From NCBI RefSeq assembly GCF_014529535.1, contig NW_023503493.1, positions 18,632,001 through 18,696,000 of the forward strand: a stretch of 64,000 bases of DNA, written 5' to 3'. Position 1 is the first letter of the stretch, and the number at the start of each line of letters is the position of its first letter. Source of the stretch: Bradysia coprophila. Lineage: Eukaryota > Arthropoda > Insecta > Diptera > Sciaridae. Below, piece by piece: positions 9,038-19,382 of the stretch. The position numbers were made by a program, and so were the translations under genes. The notes under the pieces are model-generated. The model did not search any database. It saw only the letters and a program-made list of their open reading frames with translations, and was not told the origin of the DNA.

Positions 9038-9952
9038 ATGGATGGAATGTCTGATTTCAATTATGACTTTGATGACATTTTGAAAGTGCATAATACCTCG
9101 ACTGTTCTAAATTATGAAGTAAATGAGACTTTTAGTGACAATTCAGATCATTTGTTCATAATTATTGAAAGTTGGTTATACGTATTAATATCAATGATTG
9201 GAATTTTCGGAAATATCGTAACTTGCCTCGTAGTATTCAAAAAGCGTCGGTTGCAGACACCTATCTACACGTTTATTGGCACATTGGCAGTCGTTGATTT
9301 GGTGTTTGCCTCGGTATTCACTATTGTCCACCCAATAACACTCAACATTGGATGGATTTTTGGAAAATTCGCGTGTTCGCTCGTTGTTTTTGTTGACGCA
9401 TTTCACCAATTTTATTCAGTTATTCTAATAACAGTAGCAGCTTGGCTGTCATTATGCCAGGAAATACATTTGAAAATGGCATTCATCGTCAATTGCATCA
9501 TCGCAGTTTGTGCAACATTGTGGTCATTGTTCGCATCTGTGTTTTCTCAGTTATTTACCGACGACACCGGTATTCAATATTGTCATGTTCGTTTTGATGT
9601 CTTACGTCACCTAATTATTTTAATAATTCATACTGCACTACCATTAATGGTTATTGTTACCAGTTGTTTTGTAAGGAGAAGTCACTCTTCGACTGTTCGG
9701 TTATTTATTTTGATTATGATAATTAACATTTTACTGACCAGTCCTGCCTTGGTGATACTAACATTTGTTCGTTTTTCGCCACCCTTATATATGGTGATGA
9801 GTTTAGTATCGCATTTGACAATAGCTTACAAGCCTCTCGTTTACTACGTCATGGATCTCAATTTTAAGGAAGAATCCTTGAGTGTAATTTTTCGATGCTT
9901 CAGAAGACAGCAGCACCGTGAAGAGTATAATATAGAATTCGCCAGCGTTTAG
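9038..9952 (+). CDS. Divergent class A (rhodopsin-like) GPCR, intronless, copy 1
   Basis: A 304-aa seven-transmembrane protein starting at ATG 9038 (alternative in-frame ATG at 9047, which matches the start of copy 2). The N-terminus carries glycosylation sites NTS (19) and NET (29). TM1 has GN (Asn59), TM2 has LAVVDL (Asp87), Cys113 before TM3 can pair with Cys182 in the second extracellular loop, TM4 has Trp162, TM5 Pro202 and TM6 Pro236. The DRY motif at the end of TM3 is replaced by CQE (140-142) and NPxxY in TM7 by KPLVYY (265-270). Intracellular loop 3 is very short. No ligand class is recognised. A TCAGTT initiator-like sequence at 8964 lies about 70 bp before the ATG and is shared with copy 2. 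AATAAA follows near 10148. A receptor fold is confident; signalling through G proteins is uncertain. Confidence 0.88.
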   Translation: MDGMSDFNYDFDDILKVHNTSTVLNYEVNETFSDNSDHLFIIIESWLYVLISMIGIFGNIVTCLVVFKKRRLQTPIYTFIGTLAVVDLVFASVFTIVHPITLNIGWIFGKFACSLVVFVDAFHQFYSVILITVAAWLSLCQEIHLKMAFIVNCIIAVCATLWSLFASVFSQLFTDDTGIQYCHVRFDVLRHLIILIIHTALPLMVIVTSCFVRRSHSSTVRLFILIMIINILLTSPALVILTFVRFSPPLYMVMSLVSHLTIAYKPLVYYVMDLNFKEESLSVIFRCFRRQQHREEYNIEFASV

Positions 9953-10264
9953 GTCGTTAGTGTAACATTTGCAGGTATATTTGTGTATATACCAAACCTA
10001 CAGTTTGTTTAAAATAATTAGTTAAGAAATGGTCGAAAAGATCAGTGTCGATAATGTCAATAATTTGAAATTAATTCATTGAAGAGATAGAGCCAACAAC
10101 AGTGGCTGATAAAATTACTAATTAAAATCAAATGTTAAAACTAAAGAAAATAAAATTGGTTTACATTAAATTTTCTTAACAAGCTTCGAATAAGTATGCC
10201 GTCACCAAGAACAATATCAACTGTTATTATCAGAAGGTTTCCCTTTACAATCATAAACAATTTT

Positions 10265-10605
10265 CAAAGAGGAGATTAGCGACTAGCATATTAGGTTCAC
10301 ATTAAGCGTCATCAGTACCAGCCCAGACCTTTCTAAAGTTCAAACAGATTTTGAAAATTTTTCTTGGAAATTTTTGCAAACATATATCAGTGAATCTAAT
10401 CAAACTATAACGGCCAAAAAATTCGGATAAAAAACACTATTTTTCCAACTTCGGAGAACTTCCACCAGCAACCAGGTGTGGCTCGAGACTGTGTGAGGCC
10501 TGTTTTGAGGTCTACTGGCAAAGACCTTTCAAACCATGTATATATCCATCCCAGACGAAGTGTGTCCGATTTTGATAGGTGGATTTTCAAAAGAATCCCT
10601 CACAC
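10265..10605. repeat. Repeat insertion in the 3' flank of GPCR copy 1
   Basis: This stretch is absent from the corresponding place in copy 2. Its right end (TTTTCAAAAGAATCCCTC) matches the ends of repeats at 11887-12145 and 50692-51622, so it is a degenerate member of that family. Confidence 0.55.
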
Positions 10606-10844
10606 TCTTTGCCCTTTGTGCTGTGTCGCGAAGCGTTAAAAAATCGGATGCTTCGCTTGTCATAAATCACCCCAAAATGGTAAACAATGTTAACTCTTGT
10701 TTTACGAAACACAAATACAGTTTTTATATAACAATATGTTAATTACATTTGCATACAATGAAAACACGATGGTTATATAATTTTGTGAACACTCATAACA
10801 TAGTCAAACTTTTTCCTATTATACCGAATTTTCCTTATTTCTCA

Positions 10845-11256
10845 AATTTTTTGCTACCGTCGATATTACGTAAAAACGGCATAGATTCGTATTAAATCTG
10901 TTTTTCATCGTTTCTCTAAATATGTCACTTTTTACAAGTTATCGACCGCGTGCCTACCAAAAATTCCGAATATGAAATATTAGTCCTTTATTGGTTAAAC
11001 AAATTTTGTGTGGAATCATTTGAAATCCAAAACTAGTCCCAAATGAGTAAACCTAACGGTATTCACTTTTCTTCTACTGTATTTTAATTTTGTTATTCAG
11101 CCGGCTGAGCCTGCTAGCCGCCATAAATATCATACTAGCCGGCCGCCGAAGGGTGTCGGCTACGTTTTAGCCGCTAACTGTCCATCGGCTGAACGGCGCA
11201 GTGCTCTAAATACGAATCTACCAGTTTTTACGTAATATCGACGGTAGCAAAAAATC
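10845..11256. mobile_element. Inverted-repeat element (MITE-like)
   Basis: TTTTTTGCTACCGTCGATAT at the left is repeated inverted at the right end, with arms of about 50 bp. The interior holds a GC-rich segment with GCCGGCTGAGCC-like repeats. No ORF and no clear target duplication were found. Confidence 0.65.
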
Positions 11257-11886
11257 TGGAAAATAGATTTTTTTTGACTGAACGAATTTTCGGATCACCC
11301 TGTGTGATCCTAAAATTCTGACAACTTTTAATATAGAAGTTTATTGTTTCTACTGATTAAAACTTGTCTAGAATGGCCGTTTCGACAGGAAATGTTATTA
11401 AAAATAGATAGAGAATTCTTTTGTGAGAATTTGGACTATTACACGCCCATAGCAGACGTAATTTGCCTGAATAACATTGGTTTTTGCATAACTGACCGCC
11501 ATCTTGATTAACAGCGCCATCTAGAAATTTACACTTATTTTTATATTTTTGTAGGGTTAAGCAAGGACCAGAAAATTTAAATCAGTTTAGTTTAGAGAAA
11601 TCGGTCAAGAATTGGATTTTATGGAGCCATTTTCAGTATTCAGCGGCATCTACTCTACAGGTCAAACTATGGCGCCGGCAGCCTCCCAACATGGGGCGCT
11701 GAATTCCTTGTCCCTCAATCTACAATAATCAACAAGAAAATTGCTTTTTACATCCAATATGAGCGAAGCCACTTTTTCGACAACTTGCACTCGACTACTA
11801 GTTTTCATTGACAAATGCAGCAATCGTAATTTTCGATAGAGAAATTTCTAACTTTATTTGACAGTTGCGACAATTTCGTCATTCGG

Positions 11887-12145
11887 CTCAATAGTACGTG
11901 CGATTATCTTTCTAATGACAGCCCACACGACCCTCTACGGCTCGTGTAACTGGAGAAATTTTTGTAAGAAAAGTGCCAGTTTTCGGTTTTTGATCTCCTT
12001 TCACCAGCCACACAAAACTTCGAAGAATTTTTTTGAAATTGGTTTTGGTTTCTAGGGTCGAATACCTTTCTAGGCACATATAAAAAAGTCCACTGGAAAA
12101 TGCGTCCGATTTCAGTAGGCTGTTTTTCAAAAGAATCCCTCCTGA
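11887..12145. repeat. Half-copy of the 50.7-51.6 kb foldback family
   Basis: CTCAATAGTACGTGCGATTA through CAAAAGAATCCCTCC aligns with the right arm of the foldback at 50692-51622, including the CACGACCCTCTACGGCTCGT region. Only one arm is present. The preceding 11257-11886 shows no recognisable feature. Confidence 0.7.
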
Positions 12146-12225
12146 GACATAAAACATTGACACAATGAAAGTTATTAACAAAATGATTTGAAGAACCACC
12201 GAAAGAATTAAATTATTTTTTCAAG

Positions 12226-12321
12226 CTTCAAGCTTTTCGTACCTAAGTGAAATGATTTCAGTGTTGGTGAGCGGAAATTTCAGTCTTGCACTTAAATACA
12301 AACGCCATATGACGTTTTCTA
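12226..12321. repeat. Fragment of foldback arm abutting GPCR copy 2 duplication
   Basis: AAGCTTTTCGTACCTAAGTG through GACGTTTTCTATTAA matches the left arm of the large foldback (about 4938-5035). It ends at the same TTAA as the fragment before copy 1, but from the opposite side. Confidence 0.8.
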
Positions 12322-12477
12322 TTAATTGAGTTCGACTATATTCTCCAATTATGTCGATACATGTAATATGCAGACTACAATTGACAAATTGCAACAAAAT
12401 ATTAGTACGTTACGTCCGAGGCTCATATGAAATATGCAATTACATTGCCTATTCATGTAAAGTACTGTAGAGTAGAC

Positions 12478-12639
12478 CAGTGCCTATATTCGCGAAAATA
12501 TTTTCACAAATTTTCTCAAATTTTCGTCACTTTTTCAAATTTTCGTAAATTTTCGCAAAAAGTTTTTTTGAGAAAATCACGAAATTTTGAGAAAATGACA
12601 GAAATTTGAGAAAATATATATTCGCGAATATAGGCACTG
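12478..12639. mobile_element. Short palindromic MITE inside GPCR copy 2 unit
   Basis: Ends CAGTGCCTATATTCGCGAA in inverted orientation; the interior is also strongly self-complementary and AT-rich. GTAGAGT flanks it at 12467-12473 and 12642-12648. Copy 1 has no insertion here. The CAGTG end and flanking repeat are compatible with a hAT-type element. Confidence 0.8.
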
Positions 12640-12648
12640 CTGTAGAGT

Positions 12649-12770
12649 GTACGTATGAGGTTCCAAATTTTTATTTTGTCGAGTAGGACCCCTTCGGGTC
12701 GGGCCATAAGGTCCTCGGTCGGGCCATATCGTCCTCACTCGTCAAAATAAAAATTTTGAACTCGTACGTA
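12649..12770. repeat. Palindrome upstream of GPCR copy 2
   Basis: Counterpart of 8594-8714 with the same arms and CGGGCCATA loop motifs and few differences. It predates the segmental duplication or spread with it. Confidence 0.8.
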
Positions 12771-13085
12771 TTTACCATTTACATTACCGTATCACGTAAA
12801 AAAACATATCTTTCCAAAACCAGTTTTTTTCCGCGTGTATAGTTTGACGAGAAATATTTTCGGAACTCAAGCATGTAAAACAAAATTTTAACAAGAGGTT
12901 AGACCATTAAAACCGATTCTGAATCTCAGTGAACCAGACAAAATACGCTGATAAAATGTTGATTAATTAAGTGAAATAGCTTGATAACATTTTTATTCGG
13001 ATTCACATTCAGTCATTCCAATATACTTAAGAGACAGTGGTCACATAATACCAGAAGTTTATTTAAAACGACATTCAAACGAAAA

Positions 13086-14000
13086 ATGTCTGATTTCAAT
13101 TATGACTTCGATGACATTTTGAAAGTGCATAATACCTCGACTGTTCGAAATTATGAAGTAAATGAGACTTTTAGTGACAATTCAGATCATTTGCCCTTAA
13201 TTATACTTATTGAAAGTTTTGCATACGTATTAATATCAATGATTGGAATTTTTGGAAATATCGTAACTTGCCTCGTAGTATTCAGGAAGCGTCGTTTACA
13301 GACATCTATCCAAACGTTTTTTGGCACATTGGCAATCGTTGATTTGGTGCTTGCCTCGGTAATCGCTATTGTCAACCCAACAACACTCCACATTGGATGG
13401 ATTTTTGGAAAAGTCGCTTGTCCGATCGTTATTTTTGTTGAAGCATTTCACCAATTTTATTCAGTTATTCTAATAACAGCAGCAGCTTGGCTGTCCTTAT
13501 GCCAGGAAATACATTTGAAAATGGCATTCATCACCAATTGCATCATCGCAGTTTGTGCGACACTGTGGTCATTACTCACAGCTGCGTTTTATCAGCTATT
13601 TACCTACAACAGCGGTCATCAATATTGCTTTATTTATTTTAATGGCTTGCGTCACCTAGTTATTTTACTAATTCATATTGTACTACCGTTAATGGTAATT
13701 CTTACCAGTTGTTTTGTAAGGAAAGGTCACTCTTCGACTATTCGGTTATTTATGGTGATTCTGATAATGAACATTTTACTGGCCGGTCCTTCCTTGGTGA
13801 TGCTAACATTTGATCATTCTTTGCCACACCAATATTATATGGTGATGAGTTTAGTATCGCATTTGACAATAGCTTACAAGCCTTTCGTTTACTACGTCAT
13901 GGATCTAAATTTTAGGGAAGAATCCTTGAGTGTAATCCGTCGATGCTTCAGAAGACAACAACACAGTGAAGAGTATAATATACAATACGCCAACGCTTAG
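13086..14000 (+). CDS. Divergent class A (rhodopsin-like) GPCR, intronless, copy 2
   Basis: A 304-aa paralogue of the receptor at 9038, starting at ATG 13086. The frame is open further upstream, but only from a TTG in sequence that is 5' flank in copy 1, so I reject that extension. The same landmarks are present: GN in TM1, LAIVDL in TM2, the TM3/loop-2 cysteine pair, Trp in TM4 and prolines in TM5 and TM6. The two departures from canonical class A receptors are also the same: CQE in place of DRY, and KPFVYY in place of NPxxY. Substitutions cluster in the extracellular half, for example SVFSQLFTDD versus AAFYQLFTYN in loop 2. The intact frame after duplication suggests both copies are maintained. 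A TCAGTC initiator-like sequence is at 13009 and AATAAA near 14059. Confidence 0.88.
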   Translation: MSDFNYDFDDILKVHNTSTVRNYEVNETFSDNSDHLPLIILIESFAYVLISMIGIFGNIVTCLVVFRKRRLQTSIQTFFGTLAIVDLVLASVIAIVNPTTLHIGWIFGKVACPIVIFVEAFHQFYSVILITAAAWLSLCQEIHLKMAFITNCIIAVCATLWSLLTAAFYQLFTYNSGHQYCFIYFNGLRHLVILLIHIVLPLMVILTSCFVRKGHSSTIRLFMVILIMNILLAGPSLVMLTFDHSLPHQYYMVMSLVSHLTIAYKPFVYYVMDLNFREESLSVIRRCFRRQQHSEEYNIQYANA

Positions 14001-14494
14001 GCTGTTAGCATAACATTTGCAGGAATATTGTTGTTTACCTACAGTTTCTTTAAAATAATTAATAAAGAAAAAAACGAAAATTTGAAATTAATTCATTGAA
14101 GAGATAGTGGCAACAACAGCGGCTGATAAAATTACTAATTAAAATCAAATGTTAAAATTAAAGACAATAAAATTGGTAGACATTAAATTTGCTTCTAAAG
14201 CTTTGAATAAGTATGCCGTCACCAAGAACAATCTCAACTGTTATCATCAGAAGGTGATAGATTCAGGCCCGGACTGGCTCAAAAAAGCCCTTCGGGGAAA
14301 AAGTCAAAAGGCCCTTGCGTTCGGGCGACTTTTTCCAATTAGGCCCTCGATTCGTATGACTGATTAATATTGTGTAATTTCTACAGTGTAAGTGAATCAC
14401 ACAGTTCCGCCACATCACATGGACAATTAAGACATTTGCTTAGGGCGCAGCGATTTGGCGGTGCAAAATTTTAAAAGAAAAAAATGTTCAACTA

Positions 14495-14689
14495 CAGTGG
14501 GTTCATTTAAGTTCGGAACATATTTGAAATTTTTGAGAGTTCTAAAAGTCATCGATGTTCCCAGTCAATAAAGCGTTTCCAGGTTATGATATTTTATTAG
14601 ACCGGGAAGAACTTAATTGACTGGGAACCTCGATGACTTTTAAAACTCTGATAAATCTGAAATTGTTCTTTCTAAAGATGAACACACTG
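14495..14689. mobile_element. Tc1/mariner-type MITE flanked by TA
   Basis: The ends CAGTGGGTTCAT and ATGAACACACTG are inverted repeats that continue imperfectly for about 70 bp. TA lies immediately outside both ends (14493-14494 and 14690-14691). It is nested in the 14266-15461 element. Confidence 0.8.
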
Positions 14690-14749
14690 TAACGAAAAAT
14701 TTATTTAAAAAAATTTGCTCACTTCGCTCGCTAGTGAAAGTACATAAAT

Positions 14750-15310
14750 TTTGAGTAGGAGAGATCTTTCCGTTCATTTTTTTCGATTTCCAATCGAAAT
14801 TTTCCTACTGAGGCCTTTCTCTTATTTTTTTCGATTTCCAATCGAAATTTTTCTACTGAGGCCTTTCTCTCAATTTTTTTTTCGATTTCCTACTGAGGCC
14901 TTTCTGTTAATTTTTCTTCGATTTCCAAACAAACTTTTCCTACTGAGCTCGCTACTGAGGCATTTCTCTCAATTTTTCATAGATTTCCTACTGAGTCCTT
15001 TCTGTTAATTTTTCTTCGATTTTCTACTGAGGCCTTTCTGTTAATTTTTTCATAGATTTCCTACTGAGGCCTTTCTCTCAATTTTTTCTTCGATTTCCTA
15101 CTGAGGCCTTTCTCTCAATTTTTCTTTGATTTACAATCGAAATTTTCCTACTGAGACATTTCTAGAAAACAAACAGAAAGGCCTCAGTGGAAAAATTTCG
15201 ATTGGGAAACAAAGAAAAATTGAGAAAAAGGCTTCAGTAAGAAAATTCTGATAGGAAATTGAAGAAAGAATTAACTGAAATGCCTCAGTAGAAAAATTTC
15301 GATAGGAAAT
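14750..15310. repeat. Minisatellite that inverts at about 15165
   Basis: Units of about 30-45 bp containing CTACTGAGGCCTTTCTCTCA and TTCGATTTCC repeat about nine times in one orientation, then three to four times in reverse-complement orientation. The frame at 14751-15008 only reads through the repeats and is not a gene. Confidence 0.85.
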
Positions 15311-15692
15311 TTAAGATTTTGTCTATGTTCGCTAAAATGAGCTTCATTTGTTTGAACAATAAATGGTTGAAATTCAAAAAAGGCCTCGTCGGGACTTCGC
15401 CCGACTAAGGCAAAAGGCCCTTCGGGAATCACCCGAACGCCCAGTATGGCCAGTCCGAGCCTTTACAATCTTATACAGTTTTCACACCAATTGTTTCCTT
15501 TTGTGTTGTGTTATGAAGCTTTGAAAGTTCGTATATGCTTCGCTTATTAATAATCACCCCGAAATGGTAAACCAATATTAACTCTTGTATGGTTTACGAA
15601 ATACAAATACAGTTTTTGTTCAACAATATGTTAATTAAATTTGCATACAATGAAAACACGATCGTTGTACAATTTTGTGAACATTCATAACA

Positions 15693-18202
15693 GGAATTCA
15701 ACGATTTCTTGTATAACGTTCTTGTGTAATTCGATATTTTCTTCTTTGCGACAATTTATGTAAAAGAAGCGTACGATTATACGGTTTTTAATATGTCCAT
15801 TTATCATATTCGTTGACGTGTTACATTATTTAGGGTTAACATCAAACCGAACATTTATCATAAAAATGGATTGAATAAAATTGTTTTTTTTTACTTGAAT
15901 GGTTTGAAAGAAATTCAAAATCTTGCACATACGGCTCTTATTAAACGACATATACAAATCATTTGTTTGTTTGTTTAAATCTTACTCCAAGCTTTATTGT
16001 TGAGGAATAGAAAATGCAATCAATCAAGCAGGAACTACAGCCAATAAATAATGAAAAGCAATTTCATGCTTTAAATTTATAGACTTTAACCTTATACAGG
16101 CAGGAAGTTGCTGTGGTTGCCATAAGAACAATTATCGATCCTGTTACTTCACTTGCTCTGAATATTTTCAACATACAATATGATCTTGTACTTCATTTGT
16201 TTCATAATTTATTGTCTTTGTCTAACCGGATCAGTTTGAGATCATGGCTTATTTTTGTCGTTGCTGCCAATAACAGATGAAATAGCTTTCAGTAAAAAAT
16301 TATGTTGCGTATTTCAATGACAGATTTATCAGGAAACAAATTACAGAGCAACATATGGCTGCTAGGAATTTCGCGCCACGTCATTTACAATAATTGACAA
16401 AATGACACATTTTGTAAAAATCTAACCTGTCGTATCTGTTTCGTGACTTGATCTAGGGCAGGTTCCGCCAATACCAGTCTGTTGCGTTACAATTTTTAAG
16501 ACTGAAAACTCTATTTTCAAGAAAAAATGGTAGTTTCAGGCATTAGACTGATTGTTCCTCTATTGCCTCAAAGTGTTACAAATTTGATCTGAGGTAACTG
16601 GTCATTCAAAACTATTGCAATTGGCGGAGGTCTGTGTTTTCAAACCCATATTCTACGGTGATTTCCGCTATCAAAATTTTTTCTCCGTCAATAACAGATT
16701 TGCTCCATAGATTTTCACGCTCTATCGTCTCCAGCAAGTTTTATTTGTACACCATAGAAACTCACTCATCCGCTGATAGACGATTTTACAAATTTTGAAA
16801 ATGAGCGAACCGACGAGTTATGTTGGAGGATAACCAAAACTTTCGGGGATGGATAGAGCCGGAAAAACTGTGGAACGAATCCGTTTCCGCCCGTTAAAAA
16901 ATGTTGATAGCGGAGGTCGTTCCAATTTTTTTAAACATACCCAAGACGACTTTATCTATTTTGTTTTTTCATAATTTTGGATTATACCGAAATACCATAC
17001 TAAATCTTCACGTGGTTCCATTGCGCAATAGATGTGAAGATTGTCAACACATAGTATGCGCAAAATTCTAGTTTAGGCACAAGTTAGCAACAAGATTTTA
17101 TGTACAGGAGTGTGATCTTCATTTTACCAAACGTCTTTTTTACGCACTGGTGCGCAAAAGTATATATGAAAATCCATTTACGCACTACTTTGATCGCACT
17201 ACTGTTCATACAATTGGTATGAATGAATTAAGAATTGGGGTCGTCAGCATTTTCGCCAATAACAGTAAATTCCACCGATAACAGTAACACTAACAGTAAT
17301 GACCGTCACCAAAAAATCGTCAATTGTGAATGCATCTGAATGGTTGAATGAATTTTCTATTTATTTTGTGATAATTATTTAAAGAATGGGGTTGGACCAC
17401 TATTTTATTATTGCAACATGTAGAACTGATCATTGGGAAACTAACGACATTGAGCTGGAAAAAATCAATTCAGTATATAACGAAAGATTGAGCGACCAAC
17501 ATTCATCATTGCACAACAAACACATGGTTAACCTGCGGATCAATATTTTATTCATGAAATTCATCAATCTCGTTTTTTGGAAGCTAGCGACATTGAGCTG
17601 GACAAGCTCTCAACACTTTAGAATGCGATATTTTTTGATTAAAAAAAACATTTTCCAACTGCGGTTCAAAAACATCGGCGTATTTTTGGGGTGATATTTG
17701 TTGTTATCGCTTCTCTTACAATTTTGCGTAAAAAAAATCCCCGGTACTTAATATACCTTCACATGGTGACATGGTAATAAATTAACTTAATTAGTTTTTG
17801 GTTCATCGTTAAAAACAACTCAGTTTACCAATATTTTCGGTAAATTGGTACCACTCTGTAATGGTAAAGGGATTAAAAATATTTGTAAAAGGAGAAATTT
17901 ATTGGTAGACCGAGAAAAAATAATCACTCGATTTCCCATTCACAAAACCTTCAATCGTGAATAAAATGTCACAACTCGTGTGAATTACTTCACATTCGTA
18001 AAATTTTTACAATATTCCTTTAATTCCATGTATTTAAAAAAAATCTTCAAAAATTAGTTGAGATAATTCATCTTATATTCCCTGCAAAAATTTACCTTTT
18101 TTAGTTACTTCTTACACTTTTTAATCAAAGTGTGCTAATTTGATAACAGGCATTTTGCTGGCGTAAGATGTGGTTGTAAAGGGAGTAAAAAACTACCTAC
18201 TT
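15693..18202. other. No gene recognised
   Basis: AT-rich sequence. The 102-codon frame at 17386-17694 has no recognisable domain and I do not support it. There are loosely repeated GGCGGAGGTC/CGGAGGTCG motifs near 16620-16920. Confidence 0.5.
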
Positions 18203-18935
18203 GATAAATGTCAAACAACTTGATAGTCAACTTCAAATTTGATAGTCAACTATCAAATTTGATAGTCAACTATCAAATTTGATAGTCAACTATCAAGTTT
18301 TTAGTCAACTATCAAGTTGTTAGTCAACTATCAAATTTGATAGTCAACTATCAAATTTGATAGTCAACTATCAAATTTTATAGTCAACTATCAAATTTGA
18401 TAGTCAACTATCAAGTTTTTAGTCAACTATCAAGTTGTTGGTCAACTATCAAATTTGATAGTCAACTATCAAATTTGATAGTCAACTATCAAATTTGATA
18501 GTCAACTATCAAGTTGTTAGTCAACTATCAAATTTGATAGTCAACTATCAAGTTGTTAGTCTACTATCAAATTTGATAGTCAACTATCAAATTTGATAGT
18601 CAACTATCAAGTTTTTAGTCAACTATCAAGTTGTTAGTCAACTATCAAATTTGATAGTCAACTATCAAATTTGATAGTCAACTATCAAATTTGTTAGTCA
18701 ACTATCAAATTTGATAGTCAACTATCAAGTTGTTAGTCTACTATCAAATTTGATAGTTGACTAACAAATTTGATAGTTGACTAACAAATTTGATATTCAA
18801 CTATCAAATTTGTTAGTCTACTATCAAATTTGTTAGTCAACTATCAAATTTGATAGTCAACTATCAAATTTGTTAGTCAACTATCAAATTTGATAGACAA
18901 CTATCAAATTTGATAGTCAACTATTAAATTTGATT
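18203..18935. repeat. Self-complementary 20-bp satellite with higher-order pattern
   Basis: About 36 units of TAGTCAACTATCAAATTTGA and variants. ATCAAATTTGAT is a perfect palindrome inside each unit. Two variant units, with GTTTTTAGT and GTTGTTAGT, recur as an ordered pair between runs of two to four standard units. A few units near 18760-18790 are inverted. Confidence 0.95.
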
Positions 18936-19382
18936 CAAGTTGTTAGCAAGAGATGTTTACACGTTAGAAGATGGGCATCGAATGATGAAATTATTCTTCC
19001 TATTAGTATCATGCACGTCGAAAACAAACTTATATGATTTACCCACACTACCAAACAAAATCAAATTTCATCAAAGTAATCTTTTTTAATTGAGGCTATG
19101 ATCAACAGTATAAAATCCCGTTTTTCTCGGATAGCTTCCAGAACCTTAGGCCTACATAGCCCATCTTCGAACTTAGCCTCGGGATTTTAATTCCACGTAT
19201 TTAAAAAAAAGAATCATCCAAATTGGTTAAAAATTACTCAAGTTATCGTGCCCTCAACGATTTTTTGTTACCCACATTTAACGTTTTTCATAGCATTTCA
19301 TACATTGTCAATCACAGTGAACCTTTTTGTTACCCACATTTTTCGGTATTTTCTGGTGTAAGACCCTGACTTTCAGTCAAGG

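Larger units (their letters stand above)
8428..10795 (+). repeat. Segmental duplication unit, copy 1
   Basis: From TTAATTGAGTTCGAC to about TGAACACTCATAACA the sequence aligns in direct orientation with 12319-15692. The alignment covers the upstream palindrome, 5' flank, GPCR gene and 3' flank. Copy 1 alone carries the insertion at about 10265-10605; copy 2 alone carries insertions at 12478-12639 and 14266-15461. Confidence 0.85.
14266..15461. mobile_element. Composite non-autonomous element with minisatellite core
   Basis: The ends are GGCCCGGACTGGC and GCCAGTCCGAGCC, imperfect inverted repeats, with AGGCCCTT and CCCTTCGGG motifs near both ends. It is absent from the equivalent position in copy 1, proving insertion after duplication. 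It contains a Tc1/mariner-like MITE and a two-sided minisatellite. No clear target duplication and no transposase were found. Confidence 0.75.
12319..15692 (+). repeat. Segmental duplication unit, copy 2
   Basis: Direct-orientation counterpart of 8428-10795. It is longer because of two insertions (12478-12639 and 14266-15461), both missing from copy 1. Homology resumes at 15462 with TTTACAATC and runs to about 15692. Confidence 0.85.

Noticed and set aside
12981..13085. N-terminal extension of GPCR copy 2
   Set aside because: It starts with TTG, and the corresponding sequence in copy 1 is 5' flank that is not in frame with its ATG.
14751..15008. 85-codon frame of SRFPIEIFLLRPFS-type repeats
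   Set aside because: Reads through a minisatellite whose unit length varies; no conserved frame.
17386..17694. 102-codon plus-strand frame
   Set aside because: No recognisable motif, low-complexity C-terminus and no splice or promoter context; chance is sufficient.
18203..18935. CRISPR-like reading of the regular repeats
   Set aside because: Units are contiguous, without unique spacers, and the context is animal DNA.
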